NCBI GenBank assembly: GCA_014695325.1
Contig: JACJNZ010000069.1
Location: 1-64,000 of the forward strand
DNA length: 64,000 nucleotides
From: Cyanobacteria bacterium FACHB-502
GTDB taxonomy: Bacteria > Cyanobacteriota > Cyanobacteriia > Elainellales > Elainellaceae
Direction of reading: 5' to 3'
The notes under the pieces are model-generated. The model was not told the DNA's origin. It ran no database searches and was given only the letters and a program-made list of their open reading frames with translations. The position numbers were made by a program, and so were the translations under genes. This document shows, piece after piece, positions 57,286-64,000 of this stretch. The first letter of the stretch is position 1; each line of letters opens with the position of its first letter.

Positions 57286-58137
57286 ATGATGGCAAGTGCT
57301 GTTCCTGACTGGCTAAGAGGGCTCTGGAAACGGTTGTCGATCGAAACCGGAGACGGACAGCGCGACACTGAAACACAGGTGTTTTATCTGCAAACTTCGA
57401 CCTGTTTTGGAGATTTGCGAATTCCAATCGACCGCCCTGGCTTGACCCAGGCAAGCTTCTCGTCTCTGGCTTTAGCCGATGCTCTGGCACTATCACGCCA
57501 GCAGGGATTTGCAGGCATTACCCAGTTTGAGCAGGGATGCTGTCAGTGGATGAGATATATCGATTACCAGCCGCCACAGCCTGTTCGGGATATCGGATTG
57601 CTGTATTGGGACAATGACATTTTGATCGAGGAAGGAATTGATCAAATATATCGGGAAGAATGGCAAAAGGTGGACGATGGCAATGGTGATTATACGGCTC
57701 TAGTTCTAACTGAAGCTTTAACTGACGATCCTTCATCCCATTCTGCTACAAACTGGCAAGCCAGCTTGGTCATTGCCGGAGATTATTTTGTTTACACCCA
57801 GAATCGATCGTTTTCCTTACCGTCAAATGGCTCCCTAACCGATTGCCTCCTTCAGGCCACCGCCCCTGAAAAACAGCAAGACTATCTTGCCTGCGAAATT
57901 TCGTTTGGGCATTGTCGATCGGGTCGAGTCCCGTGGGAAATTCAGCGATCGACGATACCCCAGCGCGAAGGCTCTGCTCTGTGGTCTGCGTCAGATTTGA
58001 CAATTGACCTGGAGAACCAGCGAGTTTTGCAGGCTACTCATCAGAATGATAGTGGTGAGGTTGAGAGGAAAATGCAGCAGGAAATCCGAGAATGGCAAAT
58101 CTGGGAATGGGGTACGGGCCAGGTATTTGTTTTCTAA
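57286..58137 (+). CDS. Conserved hypothetical protein (WLRGLW / DTETQVFYLQT family)
   Basis: 283 aa, soluble, no signal peptide. The sequence PDWLRGLWKRLSIETGDGQ, DTETQVFYLQTSTCFGDLRIP is typical of a family seen as hypothetical in cyanobacteria and proteobacteria; the all-beta look with many Trp and aromatic residues suggests a lipocalin-like or HRI1-like barrel, with low certainty. It starts with two Met in a row. It precedes the Rieske oxygenase by 65 bases and probably shares its NtcA-type promoter. An opposite-strand frame at 57056-57496 is a shadow. Function unknown. Confidence 0.7.
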   Translation: MMASAVPDWLRGLWKRLSIETGDGQRDTETQVFYLQTSTCFGDLRIPIDRPGLTQASFSSLALADALALSRQQGFAGITQFEQGCCQWMRYIDYQPPQPVRDIGLLYWDNDILIEEGIDQIYREEWQKVDDGNGDYTALVLTEALTDDPSSHSATNWQASLVIAGDYFVYTQNRSFSLPSNGSLTDCLLQATAPEKQQDYLACEISFGHCRSGRVPWEIQRSTIPQREGSALWSASDLTIDLENQRVLQATHQNDSGEVERKMQQEIREWQIWEWGTGQVFVF

Positions 58138-58202
58138 GTTAGGGCTGAGACATCGTTTCGATTTAGTTTCGATACAGTTTAATTTATCTTCTGGTATCCC
58201 TT

Positions 58203-59351
58203 ATGGTGATTAGTCTGAGTAACATTTCCAGTCAAAAGAAAAGCACGTTTTTTGCTGCGCCTCTGTACACCTCCGCCGCACTCTTGACGTTTGAGCAGCA
58301 GCATATTTTTCGGCAAACCTGGCTTTATATTGGACGAGCCAAGGAACTCATGCAGTCGGCAACCGTTAGGGCAATCGAGGTCGCTGGAACCAGCGTCTTG
58401 ATCACTCACGGCAAAGATGGCAATCTTCGCGCGTTTCACAATGTCTGCCCGCACCGAGCCGCCCTGTTTTGCAGTGAGGCGGGGCTGTATCAGCTCAAGC
58501 ATCTGATTTGTCCCTATCATGCCTGGACTTACAGCTTAGAAGGTGATTTGGTGGGTGTTCCCAGAGAAGAACGGTTTGCGTCTGAGTTTTGTCGATCGGA
58601 CTACCCGCTAACGCCAGTTCGATTGGAGCAGTGGCAGGATTTTATGTTTCTCTGCTTTTCAGATGCTGCTCCGCCGCTAATCGAGTTTCTGGGCAGCATC
58701 CCTGCCGCGCTAAACGAGCACTTTACCCCCCAAACAACCCTGCTGCTACAAAAGCAATATTCGGTGCAGTGTAACTGGAAGGTGTATCACGACAATACCC
58801 TGTGTGACTATCACGTTGCCGTGGCGCATCGCACGACGCTGGATGTTGTTCAGGGTCCGGTGAGCCGTTACCAGCATGAATTTGATGCATTTGTGAATCT
58901 GCTGTACACACCAACAACCAAGGATTGGCGATCGCAGAATTCGGTGCTCGCGGAACTCAACGATCGCAGTCGTGAGGGCTTCTTTACCTTTGGCATCTTT
59001 CCAAATCTGCATCTGCTGGCATTGCCCAATGGAGTGATTGCTTGGCTCCGCATTGACCCGGTGAGCGTAGACCAGAGCCTGCTCAACCTGGAGATCTACG
59101 GGGTGCTTGAACTCAGTCCGTCGATCGATCAGCTATCGCAAGACTTTGAAAGCTTTACCGCAGAAGATATGGCAATTACTGAAAGTGTGCAACGAGGCTA
59201 TTCGAGCGGGGCATATCATTCAGGCCCAGTAAATCAGCTAGAAGATCGTATTGTGCACCAGCAGCAAATCATTTGGCACTATTTGCAGGCAGGGTTGCAG
59301 CGCGCTCGATCCAGCGTTTCCTCAGAAATCGCAGCACTATTGTCAGATTAA
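58203..59351 (+). CDS. Rieske-type ring-hydroxylating oxygenase, alpha subunit
   Basis: 382 aa. Rieske [2Fe-2S] site: C82 and H84 (VCPHRA), C103 and H106 (CPYHAW). Mononuclear iron site in HDNTLCDYHVAVAH, with H204 and H209 the likely ligands; the bridging Asp is probably in the same segment. Size and pattern match the choline/carnitine/stachydrine oxygenase and N-demethylase side of the family rather than two-subunit aromatic dioxygenases. No reductase or ferredoxin gene is adjacent, so electrons must come from elsewhere, perhaps photosynthetic ferredoxin. Inferred role: oxidative dealkylation or hydroxylation of an N compound under nitrogen limitation. Confidence 0.86.
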   Translation: MVISLSNISSQKKSTFFAAPLYTSAALLTFEQQHIFRQTWLYIGRAKELMQSATVRAIEVAGTSVLITHGKDGNLRAFHNVCPHRAALFCSEAGLYQLKHLICPYHAWTYSLEGDLVGVPREERFASEFCRSDYPLTPVRLEQWQDFMFLCFSDAAPPLIEFLGSIPAALNEHFTPQTTLLLQKQYSVQCNWKVYHDNTLCDYHVAVAHRTTLDVVQGPVSRYQHEFDAFVNLLYTPTTKDWRSQNSVLAELNDRSREGFFTFGIFPNLHLLALPNGVIAWLRIDPVSVDQSLLNLEIYGVLELSPSIDQLSQDFESFTAEDMAITESVQRGYSSGAYHSGPVNQLEDRIVHQQQIIWHYLQAGLQRARSSVSSEIAALLSD

Positions 59352-59355
59352 TCTT

Positions 59356-60387
59356 TTAGGCTAACAGCTCGGCGATCGTTGCCTCAATCAAAGTGGTATC
59401 TGCGGCGTTATATCCTGGTCCTCCGGCACAATGTCCCCAAATGGACTGCATAATTCTTAATTCGGCACTCGGCATGTGCGCCACTTCGATCGCATTATCT
59501 TCCGGTGGAAAGTACAAATCAGTCGCGCTGGGCATCACGATCGCCTTTGCCCGAATCGATCGCAGTGCCAGGGCAAAATCGCCTTTGTAAAGCGAATTGT
59601 TGCTGATGTCCCCGTGCTGCCACGTCCAGAGCATGGCTAGCAGGTCATTGGCATCCCAACTGAGATGATCGTCTTCCCACCATTTCAGCAGGGCTTCCAC
59701 CGTCTCGAATCCCAATTCTCGATATAGCCCTTCTCGATAAAATGCCTGTGAATATGCCCACCCTGCATACACCCGTCCAAATGCCTTAAGTCCTGCCGTT
59801 GGTGGCTCGGTGTAACGCCCGTTTTGCCAGGTGGCATCGGCAGTCAAAGCCGCCTTTACCCCTTCTAGAAACACGCGATTATGCACCGAGGTTTTTGCCG
59901 AACCGCAGTAGGGAAAAATGCGCTCAACGCGATCGGGATACAGGGCTGCCCAGTGATATGCCTGCTGCGCTCCCATCGACCAGCCCAGAACCAGGGCAAT
60001 GCGCTCAATGCCAAACTGTTCGGTAATCAGGCGGAACTGACACTGAATGTTGTCGTACAGCGTCACGTGGGGAAATGCCGCACCGTCTGGAATATTTGTG
60101 GCTAAAGTATTGCTGGCTAAAATATTGCTGGGCGAGGAGGACAGCCCATTACCAAACAAATTGGGCACGATGATGAAATAGCGATCGGGGTCAAGGGCTC
60201 GGCCAGAGCCAATCAGAACTGCATTGCTACGATGGGTTCCCGTGTAGTGGGTCGGAAAAATAATCACATTATCTTTTTGAGCATTCAGCGTCCCGTAGGT
60301 GGCATAGGCAAGTTTTGCATCAGGCAAAATCTCACCCGATTGGAGCTGAACGTTTCCCAACTCATAGACTTCGTAGTCGATCGCCAT
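59356..60387 (-). CDS. MetX-like alpha/beta hydrolase (homoserine acetyltransferase family)
   Basis: 343 aa. Family features: LPDAKLAYATYGTLNAQKDNVIIFPTHYTGTH near residues 22-52, nucleophile GWSMGAQQ with S137, the acid in PSATDLYFPPED, and the His in WGHCAGGPGYN. Homoserine acetyltransferases are about 370 aa and have a different acid/His context; many such shorter homologues are hydrolases, so methionine synthesis is not assumed. It converges on the Rieske gene (4-base gap) and lies downstream of the SDR and the isochorismatase-fold gene, likely one operon. The ILASNTLA stretch comes from a short tandem DNA repeat near 60100-60130. Confidence 0.8.
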   Translation of the reverse strand: MAIDYEVYELGNVQLQSGEILPDAKLAYATYGTLNAQKDNVIIFPTHYTGTHRSNAVLIGSGRALDPDRYFIIVPNLFGNGLSSSPSNILASNTLATNIPDGAAFPHVTLYDNIQCQFRLITEQFGIERIALVLGWSMGAQQAYHWAALYPDRVERIFPYCGSAKTSVHNRVFLEGVKAALTADATWQNGRYTEPPTAGLKAFGRVYAGWAYSQAFYREGLYRELGFETVEALLKWWEDDHLSWDANDLLAMLWTWQHGDISNNSLYKGDFALALRSIRAKAIVMPSATDLYFPPEDNAIEVAHMPSAELRIMQSIWGHCAGGPGYNAADTTLIEATIAELLA

Positions 60388-60485
60388 ATTTTTTGCTAAG
60401 GATCACGGATTCAATAAGCTTTAATTCTCCATCTGAAGTGCTTCTGGTGGGTGCTGTTCTGTTGGTGCTCTTTGATGGGGCGGTA

Positions 60486-61250
60486 TTACACAATTGTCTT
60501 TGCTCCGTCTACCACGATCGATGCTCCATGCATCAGGGCAGGGGCATCTGCCGCCAAAAACAGCGCAACCTGAGCGATTTCTTCGGGTGTTCCCAATCGA
60601 CCGATCGGCATGGTGGCAATTCCCTGATTCCTGGCTTCAACGGGGTCTGAATCAACGTTAAATTCCTGTTGCAGCATTGGGGTATCGATCGGACCAGGAC
60701 AGAGCGCATTAATCCGAATATTGGCTTGGGCATATTCCAGTGCCAGGGCACGGGTAAAGGACAACACGGCTCCCTTACTGGCGCAATAGGCAGCATAGAA
60801 GGGCTGTGCCACGATCGCTAATTCTGAAGCAGTATTGATAATCACGCCATGACCCTGCTGCTGCATCTTGGGAATGGTTTGCTGGCAAAGGGAAAACACC
60901 GAAAGAAAATTGACCGTCATGATTTGTTCTAGAGTGGCATGATCAGTCTGGTCAAAGGGAAGGACGGCAGAAATGCCCACATTGTTATAAAGAACATCAA
61001 TCCGTCCATAGGTGCGCCAGCAGGCTTCTACGGCTTCGGCACACTGAGCAACGATCGATAAATCGGCGGCGTAAAACTCAAACTGATAGCTCTGGGCAAG
61101 TAGTTCTGCGGCAAAGGCTTCTCCGGCTGCGACATTTCGATCGATTCCAAAGACGATCGCGCCCTGTTCGCAAAAGAGCTTAGCAGCGGCTTTGCCAATT
61201 CCCGAACTGATACCCGTGATAATCGCAACTTTATCCTGAAGTCGATTCAT
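60486..61250 (-). CDS. SDR-family NAD(P)-dependent oxidoreductase
   Basis: 254 aa from MNRLQDK. Classical short-chain dehydrogenase: cofactor motif TGISSGIG (near 13-20), NNVG (near 87), catalytic Ser in NTASELA, and YCASK with Tyr and Lys. The C-terminal LGTPEEIAQVALFLAAD is typical of FabG-like members. A TTG start 16 residues upstream is possible since no clear ribosome site precedes either. It lies 55 bases after the biuret-hydrolase-like gene. Substrate unknown; it may process an alcohol or aldehyde from the same pathway. Confidence 0.86.
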   Translation of the reverse strand: MNRLQDKVAIITGISSGIGKAAAKLFCEQGAIVFGIDRNVAAGEAFAAELLAQSYQFEFYAADLSIVAQCAEAVEACWRTYGRIDVLYNNVGISAVLPFDQTDHATLEQIMTVNFLSVFSLCQQTIPKMQQQGHGVIINTASELAIVAQPFYAAYCASKGAVLSFTRALALEYAQANIRINALCPGPIDTPMLQQEFNVDSDPVEARNQGIATMPIGRLGTPEEIAQVALFLAADAPALMHGASIVVDGAKTIV

Positions 61251-61305
61251 TAGCCAATCTAAAATGAACTTACTGAGCGATGACTTTAGCGAACCCAATC
61301 CCTGA

Positions 61306-61986
61306 TCAAAGCGAACTCATGACCTCGATCACCTGGTCAGAAGTCGTAACGCTGCCAAAAAGACCGCCCTCTATTTTGACCATTTCGATCGCTGCCCAAT
61401 GCAGCCGCTCATCGCTTTCTGCGCAGCAATCCTCCAGCAGCAGGGTATCATAGCCGCGATCGCTCGCTTCTCTGAGGGTGGTATGTACACAGACGGCAGT
61501 TGTCACCCCGCAAAGAATCACGTTCCGAATGCCTCGCTGCCGCAGCAAATGATCCAGATCAGTGGCATAGAACGCTCCGCTTCCTGGCTTATCGATAATC
61601 GGTTCTCCCGGTTGAGGACTCAGTTCGGGAATAATATCCCAGCCTGTCTCGCCGCGAACCAGCAATCGTCCCATCGGACCTTCGCTGCCAATTGCAGCAC
61701 CCGCTTTTTCGTTGCGCCAACGTTTTGTTGCAGGCAGATCCAGCAAATCCGATCGATGTCCTTCCCGGGTGAAAAAGACCGAAAACTGCTTTGCCCTTGC
61801 AGCGGCTAACAGGCGTTGAATTGGGGCAATGGGGGCTTGGGTCAGAGAAATATCATATCCCTTTTTTGCCAGGTATCCGCCCGGACTGCAAAAATCTGCC
61901 TGCATATCAATCACGAGAATCGTAGTGTTGTGCGGCTGCAAATTGCCGTCATACGGAAAAGGATGAGGATCAGCCGGAATATACAT
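61306..61986 (-). CDS. Biuret hydrolase-like cysteine hydrolase (isochorismatase fold)
   Basis: 226 aa from MYIPADPHPFPYDG; a longer frame adds 26 residues that do not fit. Catalytic triad D27 (VIDMQADF), K133 (IDKPGSG) and C166 (GVTTAVCVHTT). The N-terminal DPHPFPYDGNL, the REGHRSDLLDLPATKRWR loop and MVKIEGGLFGSV match rhizobial biuret hydrolase closely, as I recall it. That enzyme turns biuret into allophanate and ammonia. Ureidoacrylate or N-carbamoyl hydrolases (RutB-like) are the main alternatives. Divergent from the glutamine synthetase gene with a 471-base gap; first gene of a probable operon with the SDR and MetX-like genes. Confidence 0.82.
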   Translation of the reverse strand: MYIPADPHPFPYDGNLQPHNTTILVIDMQADFCSPGGYLAKKGYDISLTQAPIAPIQRLLAAARAKQFSVFFTREGHRSDLLDLPATKRWRNEKAGAAIGSEGPMGRLLVRGETGWDIIPELSPQPGEPIIDKPGSGAFYATDLDHLLRQRGIRNVILCGVTTAVCVHTTLREASDRGYDTLLLEDCCAESDERLHWAAIEMVKIEGGLFGSVTTSDQVIEVMSSL

Positions 61987-62216
61987 AATTGGGAAAGTCT
62001 TGATGAGACAAAGATAAGACAAACCAGTACAAAATCTTTTAATTCTAAGCCGAGCCAGAATCAATATTTCGAGCTGTGATGAGGGAAGACGAGGAACAGA
62101 AGGACAGGAAGAATAATAGTTGTTTCAACGGTCATCATTCTCACTCTATGCAATGAGCATGATCGATGTAAACAAACTTAATTGATTCGGATTGACCGCG
62201 ATCGATAACATTCCTT

Positions 62217-62258
62217 GTATATGTTGATACAAAACTGTTCAACCCGACTCAATACACT
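62217..62258 (+). promoter_or_regulatory. NtcA-activated-type promoter (GTA-N8-TAC-N22-TACACT)
   Basis: GTA at 62217-62219, TAC at 62228-62230, exactly 22 bases, then TACACT at 62253-62258 as -10. The box is also part of a wider inverted repeat TTGTAT/ATACAA. It faces the glutamine synthetase gene and would give a leader of about 190 bases, in which nothing else was recognised. Expected start of transcription near 62265. Confidence 0.72.
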
Positions 62259-62457
62259 ACAAGGCTGTGCTGTGATCGTGCATCGGTGTTGAGGCCGCTC
62301 ATTTTTTTGAAAATATCGTGCGGTTCAATTAAGAAATCCGTTAACCGATTGACTAAATATTGCGATACATTGCGATCGCCTTTTGCAAAAGTATCCAGAA
62401 TAACCCAGTGAAAGTTTCTAAATTTTCTCTGCTCGTCTTCACCCTACCGCTTTTCTA

Positions 62458-63819
62458 ATGGCTCAACTTTTATCTCCCGAACTGGAATCGCTCAAATCAA
62501 CCCTGGAAGCGCAGGGAGTTAAATATGCACTGGCAAGTTTTGTGGATATTCATGGTATGTGCAAAGCCAAAGCCGTGCCTCTGTCCCATTTCGGTCAAAT
62601 GATGCGAGGTTCGGAACTGTTTACAGGAGCTGCGCTAGACGGTGTACCGCAGGATGTTAGCGATGAAGAAGTTGCAGCAATGCCTGATCCTGCCTCTGCC
62701 ACAATCTTGCCCTGGAACTCGGAAATTGCTTGGTTTGCTAGCGATCTCTACCTGGAAGGAAAACCGTTTGAGGCGTGCTGCCGCAGTATTTTGAAAAGAG
62801 TGCTGGCACAAGCCGCAGAGATGGGCTTCGGCTTTAATTTGGGAATTGAAACGGAGTTCTTTATTCTCAAAGAAACAGCAGACGGTAAGCCAATTCCAAT
62901 TAGCGATCGCGATGTGCTGCATAAACCCTGTTACGACGTGCAAGGGCTGCTAGACAACTATGCCTGGGTGACAGAAATTGTCGAGGCAATGAATCAGCTC
63001 GGCTGGGATGTGTATTCGTTTGACCACGAAGACGGCAACGGACAGTTTGAAACCGACTTCGCCTACACCGATGCCCTGACAATGGCGGATCGCTTCACGT
63101 TCTTCCGGCTGATGGTGAAGGAAATTGCTCGCAAACACGGCTTTTTTGCCACTTTTATGCCCAAACCTTTTGCCAACCGCACGGGCAGCGGCGCACACTA
63201 TAATATGTCGCTGGCAGACCTGGAGACGGGCAAAAATCTGTTTGAGTCCGCAGACGATCCGCGTGGCTGTGGGTTATCGAAGCTGGGCTATCAGTTTATT
63301 GCGGGCGTCTTGCGTCATGCTCCGGCGATCTGTGCGACGATCGCTCCTACGGTCAACAGCTACAAACGCCTGATTGCCCGAGGCAGTATGTCGGGCTTTA
63401 CCTGGGCACCCATTTACATTTGCTACGGCAACAATAACCGGACGAACATGCTGCGAATTCCGCTGGGTGGCGGCAGGGTCGAGTGTCGTGCGGCAGATAT
63501 CTCTACCAACCTGTATCTGGGGGCAGCGATGATTTTGGCAGCCGGACTGGAAGGAATTCGCGAAGGACTCGACCCGGGTGAGCCGCACACCGAAAATATG
63601 TACAAGCAGTCCCTCGCAGACCTGCAAGACATGGGAATTCGCTTTTTGCCGCGCAACTTGGAAGAAGCGATCGCCGCCTTTGCCGCAGATCCTTTAAGCG
63701 AGCAGGTGATGGGGTCGCTGATGTACCGGACGTATATCGACTTTAAATCGCAGGAATGGCAGGCGTATCACAACCACGTTTCCGACTGGGAGATTCAGCG
63801 GTATCTCAAGTTCTTCTAG
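62458..63819 (+). CDS. glnT: Type III-like glutamine synthetase (GlnT family)
   Basis: 453 aa, of the short GSI-like family often labelled type III glutamate-ammonia ligase. Beta-grasp N-terminus (YALASFVDIHGMCKAKAVPL) and catalytic domain with GIETEFFIL (metal Glu), FDHEDGNGQFE, FMPKPFANRTGSGAHYNMSL (the Gly-rich glutamate site with HxN) and the R-rich NNRTNMLRIP and GRVECRAAD. It makes glutamine, or a gamma-glutamyl amide from another amine, from glutamate, ATP and ammonia/amine. The NtcA-type promoter upstream and the ammonia-releasing genes nearby fit assimilation of the island's nitrogen. No strong ribosome site precedes the ATG. Confidence 0.87.
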   Translation: MAQLLSPELESLKSTLEAQGVKYALASFVDIHGMCKAKAVPLSHFGQMMRGSELFTGAALDGVPQDVSDEEVAAMPDPASATILPWNSEIAWFASDLYLEGKPFEACCRSILKRVLAQAAEMGFGFNLGIETEFFILKETADGKPIPISDRDVLHKPCYDVQGLLDNYAWVTEIVEAMNQLGWDVYSFDHEDGNGQFETDFAYTDALTMADRFTFFRLMVKEIARKHGFFATFMPKPFANRTGSGAHYNMSLADLETGKNLFESADDPRGCGLSKLGYQFIAGVLRHAPAICATIAPTVNSYKRLIARGSMSGFTWAPIYICYGNNNRTNMLRIPLGGGRVECRAADISTNLYLGAAMILAAGLEGIREGLDPGEPHTENMYKQSLADLQDMGIRFLPRNLEEAIAAFAADPLSEQVMGSLMYRTYIDFKSQEWQAYHNHVSDWEIQRYLKFF

Positions 63820-63906
63820 TCAGGACGATTCTCCTCGTTGGGGGAATTGCTCATGGATTGCTCGTTTCATTGTTTATTTCATGAACTCAAGGAGGAAATA
63901 CCGCGA

Positions 63907-64000
63907 GTGGCTCACTCTAGCACGACCGAACCAGGCAGTCCTAATTTTGCTCCGCTCCCGTCAAACAAGCGCTACCTGAAGCCGTCTGTATTCTGGAGTA
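63907..64000 (+). CDS. Start of an unidentified gene, cut by the window edge
   Basis: A frame open to the end of the window starts at GTG 63907, 11 bases after a strong AAGGAGG; an in-frame ATG at 63853 is the alternative. The 31 visible residues (VAHSSTTEPGSPNFAPLP, then SNKRYLKPSVFWS) look like the soluble N-terminus of a membrane or transport protein but cannot be assigned. Same strand as glnT and 87 bases after it, so cotranscription is possible. Confidence 0.4.
   Translation, partial: MAHSSTTEPGSPNFAPLPSNKRYLKPSVFWS

Noticed and set aside
57056-57496. 146-aa frame on the minus strand
   Set aside because: It overlaps the well-conserved plus-strand gene at 57286 and its sequence is low-complexity from AT-rich promoter DNA (repeated KIQIKIQTKIQ).
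59356-60387. Homoserine O-acetyltransferase metX as firm call
   Set aside because: Shorter than metX and in a nitrogen-catabolic context without methionine genes.
62217-62230. Second GntR operator (TTGTAT/ATACAA)
   Set aside because: The half-sites are 6 bases apart, unlike the contiguous FCD palindrome, and the NtcA reading with exact -10 spacing explains it better.

Overview
The window reads as cyanobacterial chromosome. The HIP1 palindrome GCGATCGC is scattered throughout, two promoters have the cyanobacterial NtcA layout (GTA-N8-TAC followed 22 bases later by a -10), and the proteins are typical of filamentous cyanobacteria: DevBCA-type exporter, giant PAS/GAF hybrid kinases, RTX/PPC proteins. 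I cannot name the species. No tRNA, rRNA, CRISPR array or prophage was seen; mobile DNA is limited to two transposase remnants.

Layout. (1) 1-8.2 kb: transposase end, then a GntR/FCD regulator next to a branched-chain-amino-acid-type (Liv) ABC importer in which permease LivM and both ATPases are one polypeptide, divergent from a 2-oxoglutarate/Fe(II) dioxygenase and a cytosine-deaminase-like amidohydrolase. A TTGTATACAA-type palindrome sits between the divergent units. (2) 8.3-13.7 kb: devBCA exporter behind a GTTCACA-N7-TGTGAA operator, then a membrane-anchored lipase-like protein. (3) 14-19.6 kb: broken IS, divergent LysR/quinone reductase pair, alpha/beta hydrolase, TPR protein and a stray copy of the TPR protein's C-terminus. 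(4) 19.7-29 kb: five paralogous RTX-repeat calcium-binding proteins with two small membrane proteins. (5) 29-31.3 kb: GNAT acetyltransferase and a methyltransferase. (6) 31.4-50.4 kb: four consecutive giant hybrid histidine kinases (930, 2014, 1643 and 1683 aa) with nearly the same kinase-receiver C-terminus and different sensor fronts. (7) 50.9-64 kb: nitrogen-scavenging island.

The island is the most coherent system. A ykkC/guanidine-I riboswitch (56156-56275, minus strand) with a terminator platform precedes two DUF1989 proteins and a biotin-dependent carboxylase usually annotated as urea carboxylase. This context argues for guanidine carboxylase plus carboxyguanidine deiminase, giving allophanate. 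Nearby a biuret-hydrolase-like enzyme would also give allophanate. An Lrp regulator, a Rieske oxygenase, an SDR, a MetX-like hydrolase and a type III glutamine synthetase complete the region. Two NtcA-type promoters drive the Rieske unit and the glutamine synthetase. Allophanate hydrolase is not in the window.

A second hidden layer is a conserved promoter block found three times (13845-13910, 22983-23037, 31316-31381). It has three or four 11-bp direct repeats AGCGTTCCNAA at a fixed distance from AAGTTAGCGA. Read on the minus strand it looks like a PhoB/OmpR-type activator box ahead of a -10, upstream of the lipase, an RTX gene and the methyltransferase, suggesting one small regulon.
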